From Thalassospira profundimaris (GTDB taxonomy: Bacteria; Pseudomonadota; Alphaproteobacteria; Rhodospirillales; Thalassospiraceae), in contig NZ_JPWF01000007.1 of assembly GCF_003326675.1 (NCBI RefSeq), positions 1-64,000 of the forward strand: DNA of 64,000 nt, written 5' to 3'. Positions 36,048 through 45,296 of the stretch are shown here, piece after piece. Made by a program: the position numbers and the translations under genes. Each line of letters begins with the position of its first letter. The first letter of the stretch is position 1. The notes under the pieces were generated by a model. It saw nothing but the letters and a program-made list of their open reading frames with translations, was not told where the DNA came from and did not search any database.

Positions 36048-36812
36048 CTAGTTTGCCGTATAAACCGAAACGTCCGCCTCGCGGATAACATCTGACCAAA
36101 CCGGTCCGGGATGACGGTCTGTAAACAGGGCATCAATTTCAGAAAGATGTCCAAGCCTTACCATCGCACGACGTCCGAACTTGGACGCATCGGTACACAG
36201 AAAGGTCTGGCGGGCATTTGATATGATTGCACGCGCCACCCGGACTTCACGGTAATCAAAGTCCATCAAACTGCCATCTTCATCAACGCCCGAAATACCG
36301 ATAATGGCGTAATCAACCTTGAACTGGTTGATGAAATCGATGGTTGCTTCACCAATCACACCAAAGTCCCGCTGACGGACGACACCACCGGCAATGATCA
36401 CCTCAAACCCCTGATTGGCTGCGCAAATCTCGGCAACATGAAGGTTGTTCGTGATGATCTTAAGGCTTTTATGCCCCAAAAGCGCGTGAGCCACTTCCTC
36501 GTTGGTTGTCCCGATATTGATGAATAACGATGCGCCTTCAGGAATATGTTCAGCAACCAGTTTGGCGATTTCGCGCTTGCTGCCAAGGTTAAGGACCTGA
36601 CGGTCCTGATAAGCGGTGTTTTCGGTAGTTGAAACACTGGCCGCGCCGCCGTGATAGCGGGCAATCAGGCCTTCTTCGGCCATCTCGTTGATATCGCGCC
36701 GGATGGTTTGCGGGGTCACAGAGAAATGATCGGCAAGGGAATCAATGGTCATAAAGCTGTTGGACGCCACAAGTTCAAGTATTTCGCGACGACGCCGATC
36801 CAGTTTGCCCAT
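36048..36812 (-). CDS. DeoR/GlpR-family transcriptional regulator
   Basis: A 254-residue regulator. The N-terminal HTH (RRREILELVASNSFMTIDSL; SVTPQTIRRDINEM) carries the DeoR signature, and the C-terminal sugar-phosphate-sensing domain has FINIGTTNEEVAHALL at about residue 97, IIAGGVVRQRDFGVIG at about residue 138 and TDASKFGRRAMVRLG at about residue 206. It resembles GlpR, which responds to glycerol-3-phosphate, but no glp genes lie near. It converges with the ABC ATPase gene. Confidence 0.9.
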   Translation of the reverse strand: MGKLDRRRREILELVASNSFMTIDSLADHFSVTPQTIRRDINEMAEEGLIARYHGGAASVSTTENTAYQDRQVLNLGSKREIAKLVAEHIPEGASLFINIGTTNEEVAHALLGHKSLKIITNNLHVAEICAANQGFEVIIAGGVVRQRDFGVIGEATIDFINQFKVDYAIIGISGVDEDGSLMDFDYREVRVARAIISNARQTFLCTDASKFGRRAMVRLGHLSEIDALFTDRHPGPVWSDVIREADVSVYTAN

Positions 36813-36923
36813 GCCGTTCTCTCCTGACTTTTCTAATTTTCATATTCAACGGTAAATTTTCGTTACCGATCAAAATGCGTTTTATTGAACGATTTGGCAA
36901 GAGTTGTCCGTAATTTCCGATAA

Positions 36924-38489
36924 TTAGAAGGCAAACGGCACCACAATCACGGCAAAAAGCACAATCATCAAAAGTGCAATTATATTCATGACGGCACCGG
37001 CACGCACCATATCGCCGATGGTCAGATAGCCGCTTGCAAACACGATTGCATTTGGCGGGGTTGCCACCGGTGACATAAAGGCGCAGCTTGCGGCCAATGC
37101 GACAGGAACAGACAAAAGAACCGGGTCCATCCCTTCGGACAAGGCGTATGTAGCAACCAGTGGAAGGAAGGTTGCAACAGTTGCAGTATTTGACGTCAGG
37201 TGGCTGATAAGAATCACAATCAGGGAAATCAGACCAATTTGAACAACAACCGGTAAATGCGGCAACGCCCCGGCCCTACCTGCAACCCAGGCCGCCAGAC
37301 CGGTATCATTGATCAGGGCACCAAGTGCCAATCCGCCACCGACCAAAAGCAAAACACCCCATGGTAATGCAAGTGCTGCCTTCCAATTCAGGACATATTG
37401 ATTTTCGCGTGCATTTATCGGGATTGCGAACAATGCAATCGCCGCCAGCACCGCAATAGACGCGTCACTGATCAACAAAGACGGGAACAGTCCCGTGATC
37501 ACGGGACGTAACAGCCAAAGCATCGCGGTGATCACAAAGACAATGGCAACGTATTTCTCGCCGCGTGACATGGGCCCAAGTGCGTCCATATCCCGTTGAA
37601 GCGCCTGACAAACAGGTTCCGGCAAAGTTGCGTTCAACCGATAAACGTACCGGGTCAGCACCAACCAGCACAAAAGCAACATAATCCCTGCGAATGGCAC
37701 CCCAACCAGCATCCATTGTCCGAACCCGATCGAAACATCAAAATTGCTGCCAAGATAGGCGGCAAGCAATGCGTTTGGTGGCGTCCCAATCAGCGTACCA
37801 ATTCCGCCAATACTTGCGCCAAATGCAATTCCAAAAAGCATCGAAAGGGCGAAATTACGCACAGATGGCGTCAGTTGAACCGGGTCATCCCCTGTTTCTG
37901 ACGTTGCCGCGGTTGTACCATCCGGGTTGCCTTCATGTTCACGCAGCAAGTTCACCAGAGACAATGCAATCGGCAACATCATCGTCGCGGTTGCCGTATT
38001 GCTAACCCACATTGATAGCAACGCCGTTGCTGCAATAACCCCGCCGACCAGTGATGATGGCTTAAAGCCAACCTGTTTCAGGATCAAAAGCGCCACGCGC
38101 CGATGCAAATTCCACCGTTCCATCGCAATTGCGATCACAAACCCGCCCAAAAACAGAAACAGCAACGGGTTCGAGTAATGCACTGTGACGTCATTGATGG
38201 TCGTCACCGATAGAATGGGTGCCACTGCAATCGGGATCAATGCGGTTGCGGCGATGGGAATGGCTTCACTAAGCCACCAGATCGCCATCAGGGCTGCAAT
38301 CGCGGCCGCATGCCATGCTGCATGTGACATGCCGTCAGGCGGGCTGCCCAATATCATCACAGCGGCAAGAATAATCCCGCACCAGAATCCGATTTGACGA
38401 CGAAGCGCACCGGGACGACGTGGTGATGCCGGATTTGCCCCGGTTGCGGATATAGGCAAACGTTCAAGCAATCGAAAACGGATCATCAC
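36924..38489 (-). CDS. DASS/SLC13-family sodium-coupled anion transporter
   Basis: A 521-residue membrane protein with about 12 segments and both copies of the SNT sodium/substrate motif: MWVSNTATATMMLPIALSLV at about residue 162 and HLTSNTATVATFLPLVATYA at about residue 430. The family imports di- and tricarboxylates, sulfate or phosphate. The first 35 residues are polar. The DeoR regulator starts 112 bp downstream on the same strand. Substrate is not determinable. Confidence 0.9.
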   Translation of the reverse strand: MMIRFRLLERLPISATGANPASPRRPGALRRQIGFWCGIILAAVMILGSPPDGMSHAAWHAAAIAALMAIWWLSEAIPIAATALIPIAVAPILSVTTINDVTVHYSNPLLFLFLGGFVIAIAMERWNLHRRVALLILKQVGFKPSSLVGGVIAATALLSMWVSNTATATMMLPIALSLVNLLREHEGNPDGTTAATSETGDDPVQLTPSVRNFALSMLFGIAFGASIGGIGTLIGTPPNALLAAYLGSNFDVSIGFGQWMLVGVPFAGIMLLLCWLVLTRYVYRLNATLPEPVCQALQRDMDALGPMSRGEKYVAIVFVITAMLWLLRPVITGLFPSLLISDASIAVLAAIALFAIPINARENQYVLNWKAALALPWGVLLLVGGGLALGALINDTGLAAWVAGRAGALPHLPVVVQIGLISLIVILISHLTSNTATVATFLPLVATYALSEGMDPVLLSVPVALAASCAFMSPVATPPNAIVFASGYLTIGDMVRAGAVMNIIALLMIVLFAVIVVPFAF

Positions 38490-38787
38490 TTTATCTCGCT
38501 GGCAATAGACGGAGGAGGTAAAAATAATCGAATTCTCACCTTTTAAATAGACGCTATTAAATTGATTTTACTGAAATTATTCCAATCCTTAACTTCATTC
38601 TTGCTTTTCCGCATCGCGGAACATCAACACCCTTTGTCGATGTTTGCAGACCGGTAATTCAATGGTAGCGTCACACCATAAAAACCTAAAAAGATTTCAG
38701 GACTGCCAATCAGAGAGGAAACATCTGTGAAAACCATTCGCCTCCCGGAAAGTCGGTCCTGTCGCCACCTTGTTCAGGGGAATGCAT

Positions 38788-40386
38788 ATGGACCGCTTTG
38801 ATTACATCATCATCGGCGCAGGATCGGCCGGTTGCACACTGGCAAACCGTCTTTCCGAAATGGAAGATGCCAAAATTCTTCTGCTTGAAGCCGGTGGCAA
38901 GGATCGCAATCCCTGGATTCATATCCCGGTCGGATATCTTTACTGCATCGGCAACCCCAATGTTGACTGGTGTTTCAACACGGTTCGCGAACCGGGCTTG
39001 AATGGCCGATCACTGGGCTATCCGCGTGGCAAGGTTCTGGGCGGCTGTTCATCGATAAATGGCATGATCTATATGCGGGGCCAGGCCAATGATTATGATC
39101 AATGGCGCCAGTCGGGGTGCGTGAATTGGGGATGGGATGATGTCCTGCCCTTTTTCAAGAAGTCCGAAGATTATTATCGCGGCTCCGACGACCTTCATGG
39201 TTCGGGCGGTGAATGGCGTGTCGAACAGGCGCGCGTGCGCTGGGAAATACTTGAAGCATTTCAGGACGCAGCCGAACAGGCAGGCATCCCGAAGGTAGCT
39301 GATTTTAACCGCGGCACCAACGAAGGATCATCCTATTTTGATGTGAACCAGAAACGCGGCATTCGCTGGAACACGTCAAAGGCATTCCTTCGCCCTGCCC
39401 TTGACCGCAAAAATCTTGAAGTCCGTACCAATGCCCATGTCCGCCGCCTGATCATTTCCGAAGGCCGCGTAACCGGCGTTGAATATGAACGCGCAGGCAA
39501 TATTGAAACCGTTTATGCCAACCGTGAAACGGTGCTTTCAGCCGGATCGGTTGGATCGCCGCAAATCCTGGAACTTTCCGGGATTGGTCGCGGCGATATT
39601 TTGCAGCAATATGGCATCGAACAGACCCTTGATAGCCCGCAAGTCGGTGAAAACCTTCAAGATCACCTGCAACTTCGCTGCGCCTTCAAGGTTCAGGGTA
39701 TTCGTACCCTCAATGAAAAAGCCAGCAGCCTGTTTGGCAAAGCCAGCATCGCACTTGAATATCTGTTTAACCAATCCGGCCCGATGTCGATGGCACCAAG
39801 CCAGTTGGGTATTTTCACCCGTTCAGACGCATCGTTTGAAACGCCCAACCTGCAATATCATGTTCAACCGCTGTCGCTTGAAAAGTTCGGGGAACCTGTC
39901 CATCCTTTCCCGGCTTTCACGGCAAGTGTCTGTAACCTTCGCCCACAAAGCCGGGGCAGTATCCATATCACAAGCCCGGATTACAGACAGCAACCGGCCA
40001 TCGCACCCAATTATCTGTCGGCAGATGCCGATAAAAAGGTTGCAGCCGATTCCATTCGGCTGACCCGCAAAATCGCTAGCCAACCGGCCTTGGCGGCCTA
40101 TGCACCGACAGAATTCAAACCCGGCCCGTCCTATGACAGCGAAGAGGATTTGGTCCGTGCGGCTGGTGATATCGGAACAACCATTTTCCATCCGGTCGGC
40201 ACGTGCCGAATGGGGGCAGACCCTGCTTCTGTAGTCGATCCTGAACTGCGTCTGCGCGGGCTTTCAGGATTGCGCATAGCCGATGCGTCGATAATGCCCA
40301 CCATCGTATCGGGAAACACCAACTCGCCAACAATCATGATTGCCGAAAAGGCTGCGGCCATGATCAAGGCATCTGCCAATGCCTAA
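38788..40386 (+). CDS. GMC-family FAD oxidoreductase (choline/alcohol dehydrogenase-like)
   Basis: A 532-residue flavoenzyme. It begins with the FAD dinucleotide fold IIIGAGSAGCTLANRLSE, has the GMC signature 1 stretch GKVLGGCSSINGMIYMRGQA at about residue 80, GMC signature 2 GSVGSPQILELSGIG at about residue 253, and the C-terminal catalytic His in HPVGTCRMG at about residue 468. Its substrate is an alcohol. No betaine aldehyde dehydrogenase or bet regulator adjoins, so BetA identity is not supported. AGGGGA six bases before the ATG at 38788 sets the start. Confidence 0.92.
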   Translation: MDRFDYIIIGAGSAGCTLANRLSEMEDAKILLLEAGGKDRNPWIHIPVGYLYCIGNPNVDWCFNTVREPGLNGRSLGYPRGKVLGGCSSINGMIYMRGQANDYDQWRQSGCVNWGWDDVLPFFKKSEDYYRGSDDLHGSGGEWRVEQARVRWEILEAFQDAAEQAGIPKVADFNRGTNEGSSYFDVNQKRGIRWNTSKAFLRPALDRKNLEVRTNAHVRRLIISEGRVTGVEYERAGNIETVYANRETVLSAGSVGSPQILELSGIGRGDILQQYGIEQTLDSPQVGENLQDHLQLRCAFKVQGIRTLNEKASSLFGKASIALEYLFNQSGPMSMAPSQLGIFTRSDASFETPNLQYHVQPLSLEKFGEPVHPFPAFTASVCNLRPQSRGSIHITSPDYRQQPAIAPNYLSADADKKVAADSIRLTRKIASQPALAAYAPTEFKPGPSYDSEEDLVRAAGDIGTTIFHPVGTCRMGADPASVVDPELRLRGLSGLRIADASIMPTIVSGNTNSPTIMIAEKAAAMIKASANA

Positions 40387-40388
40387 GA

Positions 40389-40420
40389 ACAAAGGCCGGG
40401 AAATTCCCGGCCTTTGTCAT
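40389..40420. terminator. Bidirectional Rho-independent terminator
   Basis: ACAAAGGCCGGG/CCCGGCCTTTGT stem with a 5-nt loop (40389-40417). It separates the converging GMC and deoA genes. Confidence 0.88.
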
Positions 40421-40440
40421 TTCAAACGTTTACGGACTGA

Positions 40441-41781
40441 CTAGCCCTTTACACCGGCAACAATCCGTTCCCGAACGGCTGGTGCACTTCCGGTTTCTGC
40501 AATGTCACCATCACCGATTACGATGGCCTCACGCAGAAGTTCGGTCGCCTGGTCAAGCTGGGCCTGATCGCGGGTATGGGCAATACAAAGCGGCGTTTCT
40601 GCCGAAACCGCCTGCCCAACCTTGATGAAGTCGGTAAAGCCAACTGCGAAGTCGATCTTTTGATCTGCGCGTGTTCTGCCGCCTTTCAACGCGACAAGCG
40701 CCAAGCCGACCTTTCGTGCATCCATCGAAAGAACACGACCGGTTTTGGCCGCCGTGACCGCATTGATCATGGGCGCAGCTTCCAGATAGTTCGCATTCTT
40801 TTCAACGAAGTCGGACGGTCCACCAAGGCTTGCCACCATTTTACCGAATACCTCGGCTGCCTTGCCACTTTCAAGCGCATAGGTTGCCTGTCGCAATCCG
40901 TCGGCAACGTCGCTTGCGACACCACTTACCGCCAGCATTTCTGCCGCCAGCGCCATGGTCACATCATAAACGCGCTGTTCCTGATGCTTGCCGGTCAGGA
41001 AATCAATCGCTTCCTGCATTTCAAGGGCGTTGCCGACCGTATCGCCCAGAACCTGCTCCATATCGGTCAGAAGGGCGACTGTTGGAACGCCGTTGCGGGT
41101 TGCGACTTCGGTAATGCTTTGGGCAAGTTCACGGGCACGATCATATTCATTCATGAAGGCACCGGAACCGAACTTGACGTCCATGACCAGTGAATCAAGC
41201 CCAGCGGCCAGCTTTTTCGAAAGGATTGATGCCGTGATCAGCGGAATGCTTTCGACCGTAGCGGTCACGTCGCGGATCCCGTAAAACCGCTTGTCCGCCG
41301 GTGCCAGATCAGATGTTTGTCCGATAATCGCGCAGCCCACTTCGCGGGTGACCTTGGCAAATTCTTCCAGCGTCGGGGTCGTGCGATACCCCGGAATGGA
41401 ATCGAATTTATCAAGGGTTCCGCCGGTATGGCCAAGTCCGCGCCCCGAAATCATCGGAACGAATGCACCACATGCACCGACAATCGGCCCCAGCATCAAA
41501 CTGACTTTGTCCCCGACACCACCGGTCGAATGTTTATCGACCACCGGTCCGTCCAGACCAAGCGCCTTCCAGTCAAGGACCGTACCACTGTCACGCATGT
41601 TGCGCGTCAGTGCGGCACGTTCGTCCATGGTCATGCCGTTGAAGAATACGGCCATGGCAAGGGCAGCAACCTGGCCCTCGCTGATGCTGTCATCTGTGAT
41701 GCCTTTAACAAAAAAGGCGATTTCGGCGTCTGTCAGAACTTCGCCTTCACGTTTGCGGCGAATGATTTCCTGCGGCAGCAT
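40441..41781 (-). CDS. deoA: Thymidine phosphorylase
   Basis: A 446-residue enzyme that splits thymidine or deoxyuridine with phosphate to base and deoxyribose-1-phosphate. The conserved phosphate/nucleoside site [18 protein letters not shown] is at about residue 81 and [19 protein letters not shown] at about residue 113, with [16 protein letters not shown] near residue 194. It is the last gene of the cdd-punA-deoA salvage cluster, 60 bp after punA. Confidence 0.96.
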   Translation of the reverse strand: MLPQEIIRRKREGEVLTDAEIAFFVKGITDDSISEGQVAALAMAVFFNGMTMDERAALTRNMRDSGTVLDWKALGLDGPVVDKHSTGGVGDKVSLMLGPIVGACGAFVPMISGRGLGHTGGTLDKFDSIPGYRTTPTLEEFAKVTREVGCAIIGQTSDLAPADKRFYGIRDVTATVESIPLITASILSKKLAAGLDSLVMDVKFGSGAFMNEYDRARELAQSITEVATRNGVPTVALLTDMEQVLGDTVGNALEMQEAIDFLTGKHQEQRVYDVTMALAAEMLAVSGVASDVADGLRQATYALESGKAAEVFGKMVASLGGPSDFVEKNANYLEAAPMINAVTAAKTGRVLSMDARKVGLALVALKGGRTRADQKIDFAVGFTDFIKVGQAVSAETPLCIAHTRDQAQLDQATELLREAIVIGDGDIAETGSAPAVRERIVAGVKG

Positions 41782-41841
41782 TTGCTGTCTCCTGCGCGCT
41801 TGTCAGAGTGAATTCACGTCAGATTTCGGTCACGCTCTGCC

Positions 41842-42648
41842 TTATGCAGAACCTGAAAAATACTGAAGTAAGATTTTGATAAGATTGGATGATCCGGTTT
41901 TCGACATCTCAAGGGTCTGCTCGTGGCTAAGCGGTGTTGCGCTCATGCCCGCTGCAAGGTTTGTGATGTTTGAAACTGCTGCGACCTTGAAACCAAGGCG
42001 ACGGGCCAGAATATTTTCCGGGACGGTTGACATGCCAACGGCATCTGCCCCAAGAACCTTAAGCGCCCGTATTTCCGCCGGTGTTTCAAAGCTTGGCCCG
42101 GTACACCAGCAATAGGTGCCCTCAAACAGTTTGATGCCAAGTTTGGCTGCTGCATCATGAAGCCCGGACCCAATTGCCGGGTCATAAGGAATATCCATCC
42201 CGACAAAGCGATCATCCCCGTGATAACCGATCAACGGGTTTGGACCAAACAGGCTGATATGATCGGTAATCAGCATCAGACTGCCCGGTACTGCTTCTGG
42301 CAGCAACGAACCGGCAGCATTGGTCAGAATAAGGCGATCCGCCCCCAACGCTCGCAAGGTTTCCAGCGGCTCTGCCATTAGATTGGAACGGCCATGCTCA
42401 TAATAATGCGCCCGCCCCTGCATCACGGCAACAGAAACACCGCCAATACGACCAAGCACCAGCTGCCCGCCATGCCCGACAACGGTCGGACGCGGGAAGC
42501 CCGGCAAGTCTTCATAAGATATGGCAATGGCTTCACTTACGGCATCGACAACACCGCCAAGTCCGCTTCCAAGAACAAGGGCAACATCGGCCTTGAAACC
42601 GGGGGCCTTCGCCGCAATGACGTCCAAAGCGGATTTTACATTGCTCAT
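41842..42648 (-). CDS. punA: Purine-nucleoside phosphorylase
   Basis: A 268-residue enzyme of the trimeric PNP/MTAP family that cleaves purine nucleosides with phosphate. It shows VALVLGSGLGGVVDAV at about residue 22, the phosphate-site GRAHYYEHG at about residue 78, LTNAAGSLLPEAVPGSLMLI at about residue 108, and TGPSFETPAEIRALKVLGAD at about residue 187 with VGMSTVPE. Its ATG overlaps the cdd stop (ATGA). It shares a transcript with cdd and deoA. Confidence 0.95.
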   Translation of the reverse strand: MSNVKSALDVIAAKAPGFKADVALVLGSGLGGVVDAVSEAIAISYEDLPGFPRPTVVGHGGQLVLGRIGGVSVAVMQGRAHYYEHGRSNLMAEPLETLRALGADRLILTNAAGSLLPEAVPGSLMLITDHISLFGPNPLIGYHGDDRFVGMDIPYDPAIGSGLHDAAAKLGIKLFEGTYCWCTGPSFETPAEIRALKVLGADAVGMSTVPENILARRLGFKVAAVSNITNLAAGMSATPLSHEQTLEMSKTGSSNLIKILLQYFSGSA

Positions 42649-43058
42649 TTCAGGTTCTCCGGGCCAAAGGAATGCGGAATAAGCTGTTCACGTGACAGGG
42701 TCAAAAGCGTTTCACCTGCATCATTGATGATGAAAATGGTCGCATCCGAGCCGGTGAACTCCCGGATTTTCTGACGACACCCTCCGCACGGCGTGCAGGC
42801 GACATCACCAAGGCCAACCACGACGATTTCATCGAATTTGGTTTCGCCCGACAACACCATCGCGGAAATCGCCCCTGCCTCGGCGCAAACGCCTTCGGGA
42901 TATGCCGCATTCTCGACGTTACAGCCGGCAATCACATTGCCCTGCTCCGTACGCAGTGCCGCACCGACATGGAATTTGGAATATGGCGCATAGGCCTTGT
43001 CGCGCGCAGCCAGTGCTGCATCAATCAAATCGCGCGGAGCCTGTCTGATATCGGCCAT
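42645..43058 (-). CDS. cdd: Cytidine deaminase
   Basis: A 137-residue zinc enzyme converting cytidine and deoxycytidine to uridine forms. The catalytic motifs are GCNVENAAYPEGVCAEAGAI (CAE, about residue 43) and CTPCGGCRQKIREF (PCxxC, about residue 86). The ATG at 43058 has AGGA eight bases upstream and gives the usual length; the frame stays open to 43151. It begins the salvage block, after a hairpin terminator that separates it from the transporter genes. Confidence 0.95.
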   Translation of the reverse strand: MADIRQAPRDLIDAALAARDKAYAPYSKFHVGAALRTEQGNVIAGCNVENAAYPEGVCAEAGAISAMVLSGETKFDEIVVVGLGDVACTPCGGCRQKIREFTGSDATIFIINDAGETLLTLSREQLIPHSFGPENLK

Positions 43059-43162
43059 CTGGGAAATCCTGTTTGATAAAGCACCTGCCCTTTCTCGGGC
43101 GGGTTCGTCTTTTGACATGTGGTAATGCGACGGAACTTTGCCGTCATGCATAGCAAGAAAAA

Positions 43163-43198
43163 ACGTCCGGCCAAGGCAAGGCCAATCTGGCCGGACGT
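43163..43198 (-). terminator. Internal Rho-independent terminator between nucleoside transporter and salvage genes
   Basis: ACGTCCGGCC (43163-43172) pairs with GGCCGGACGT (43189-43198). On the minus strand TTTTTTC follows the stem. Transcription from the transporter genes should partly stop before cdd. Confidence 0.88.
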
Positions 43199-43206
43199 GA
43201 TATGAC

Positions 43207-44178
43207 TTAGCGTTCTTTTACATATGGACGGCCAAGGGCCTTTGGCGGAATGGCACGCCCGATAAATCCGGCCAGCAGAATAACCGTCAGGACATAGGGC
43301 AACGCCTGAACCAGTTGGACCGGCACTTCGCCAATACCGGGCAGGATCACACCCTGCAAACGGGTTGCAGCGGCATCAAGGAAGCCAAACAACAGGCATG
43401 CGGCCAGAGCCGGGAACGGGCGCCATTTCCCAAACACCATCGCGGCCAAGGCGATATAGCCCTTGCCCGCGGTCATATCCTGCAAGAATGACGCGCCCTG
43501 TGCAGTCGAAAGGTATGCCCCGGACATCCCGACAAGCACACCACTGCAAATTACCGCACGATAGCGCATGGCAACCACACCGATACCGGCAGTATCAACC
43601 GCCCCCGGGTTTTCACCAACTGCGCGCAAACGCAATCCAAACCGGGTGCGATACATCACCCACCAAGCGGCAGGGACGGCAAGGAACGCGATATAGACAA
43701 GGATATTATGGCCGCTCAGAAGCTCGAAATAGATCGGACCGATAATCGGCACATCCTTGACGGCCTCGGCACCGGGCAATGTGATCGGCTGAAAACGGGC
43801 AGCCTTATCAAGGGCCGGCGTTTTGCCACCTTGCGCAAACAGGGCAATCCCAACAAGTGCCGTCAGTCCAGACATCAGAATATTGATGGCCATACCCGAC
43901 ACAACCTGATTGCCCTTGTGGGTGATGCAGGCAAAGCCGTGCAACAAAGACAAGGCAATGGTCGTTGCAATTGCCGCCAGAAGTCCAATCCAAGGATCAT
44001 CCATATAAAAGGCAACGGCAGCCGCCGAAAACGCTCCACCCAGCATCATGCCTTCAAGGGCAAGGTTGATGGTCCCGGATCGTTCGGAAAACATCCCGGC
44101 AAGAGCAGCAAGGATCAGTGGTGTTGACGTCCGAAGGGTCGCATCAAGCAACAGAATGACGAGTTCAAAATTTTCCAT
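43207..44178 (-). CDS. Nucleoside ABC transporter permease (NupQ/BmpC-like)
   Basis: A 323-residue permease of the branched-chain/ribose class with about eight to nine membrane segments. It begins in a membrane helix, then AALAGMFSERSGTINLALEG and MMLGGAF, the hallmark of the second permease of BMP-type nucleoside importers. YRTRFGLRLRAVGENPGAVD at about residue 171 is the coupling region. The ATG at 44178 overlaps the stop of the first permease gene (ATGA). Confidence 0.92.
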   Translation of the reverse strand: MENFELVILLLDATLRTSTPLILAALAGMFSERSGTINLALEGMMLGGAFSAAAVAFYMDDPWIGLLAAIATTIALSLLHGFACITHKGNQVVSGMAINILMSGLTALVGIALFAQGGKTPALDKAARFQPITLPGAEAVKDVPIIGPIYFELLSGHNILVYIAFLAVPAAWWVMYRTRFGLRLRAVGENPGAVDTAGIGVVAMRYRAVICSGVLVGMSGAYLSTAQGASFLQDMTAGKGYIALAAMVFGKWRPFPALAACLLFGFLDAAATRLQGVILPGIGEVPVQLVQALPYVLTVILLAGFIGRAIPPKALGRPYVKER

Positions 44179-45296
44179 CACGCTGCCTCCTGCGCATCGC
44201 GGCGCAAACGCCATGCCGTATAAATCTTGGTTACACGCGGACGGAACATATGTTCCATTGCACCGGTAAACAGGATCACAAGCCCCTGAATTACCACCAC
44301 CATGTCATTGGAAATGGTCGGAATTTCAAATGAAAGCTCTGCCCCGCCCTGATAGAGCATCCCGAACAGCAACGCGGCAAGGAAGATGCCGAACGGATGG
44401 TTACGCCCCATCAGCGCAACCGCAATCCCGACGAAACCATAACCGGCCGTGAAATCGATCAACAGGCGGTGTTGAACCCCCATGACCTCGTTCAGCGCCA
44501 TAAAGGATGCAAGTGCGCCCGAAATCATCATTGCGATAATGATATAGCGTCCCGGTTCCAGCCCGGCATAGGTCGCGGCAACTGCGTTCGAACCAACCGT
44601 CCTGATCGCATAGCCCCAACGCGTATGCCAGATAAACAGCCACACCATAACACTGGCAACAATCGCATACACAAAGGACAGGTTAAGCGGGCTTGATGCC
44701 ATCTCGATGCCCAATGCCGCGGCCATATCGTGAATGAACGGCAAACGCAGATTTTCGGCGATCTGTTCACTTTCCGGTGTCATGGAGCCATCTGGCCGCA
44801 ACACATTCACCAACAGATAAACCATTAGTGATGACGCAATAAAGTTGAACATGATGGTCGTGATAACGACATGCGAACCACGGCGCGCCTGAAGATAAGC
44901 CGGGATATAGGCCCAGGCCGCCCCAAAAACCATTGCCGCAAGCATGCCGATTACAAGCATGATCGGGAACGGCAAGAAATCGAGATAAAGGGCGGCAAGT
45001 GTTACACCAAGACCGCCAACATATGCCTGCCCCTCGGCCCCGATGTTAAACAAACCGCAATGGAACGCGACGGCAAAGGCCAAACCGGTGAAGACAAAGT
45101 TCGTCGTGTAATAAAGGGTATACCCCCAAGCTTCTTCATAACCGAATGCGCCATAAAGAAGGATTTCAACCACTTCGACCGGATTTTCACCAATCGCAAG
45201 AACAACAAGCCCCGATACGGCAAGCGCAAGCAACAGATTCAAAAGTGGCAATGCTCCGACGTCAATCCAACGCGGCAACTGGACAGTCGTACTCAT
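44178..45296 (-). CDS. Nucleoside ABC transporter permease (NupP/BmpB-like)
   Basis: A 372-residue permease paired with the downstream one. It has FTGLAFAVAFHCGLFNIGAE and GQAYVGG at about residue 70 and the coupling region HTRWGYAIRTVGSNAVAATY at about residue 225, followed by AGLEPGRYIIIAMMISGALA. About ten membrane segments are visible. It overlaps both the ATPase gene upstream and the second permease gene downstream by 1-4 bp. Confidence 0.92.
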   Translation of the reverse strand: MSTTVQLPRWIDVGALPLLNLLLALAVSGLVVLAIGENPVEVVEILLYGAFGYEEAWGYTLYYTTNFVFTGLAFAVAFHCGLFNIGAEGQAYVGGLGVTLAALYLDFLPFPIMLVIGMLAAMVFGAAWAYIPAYLQARRGSHVVITTIMFNFIASSLMVYLLVNVLRPDGSMTPESEQIAENLRLPFIHDMAAALGIEMASSPLNLSFVYAIVASVMVWLFIWHTRWGYAIRTVGSNAVAATYAGLEPGRYIIIAMMISGALASFMALNEVMGVQHRLLIDFTAGYGFVGIAVALMGRNHPFGIFLAALLFGMLYQGGAELSFEIPTISNDMVVVIQGLVILFTGAMEHMFRPRVTKIYTAWRLRRDAQEAA

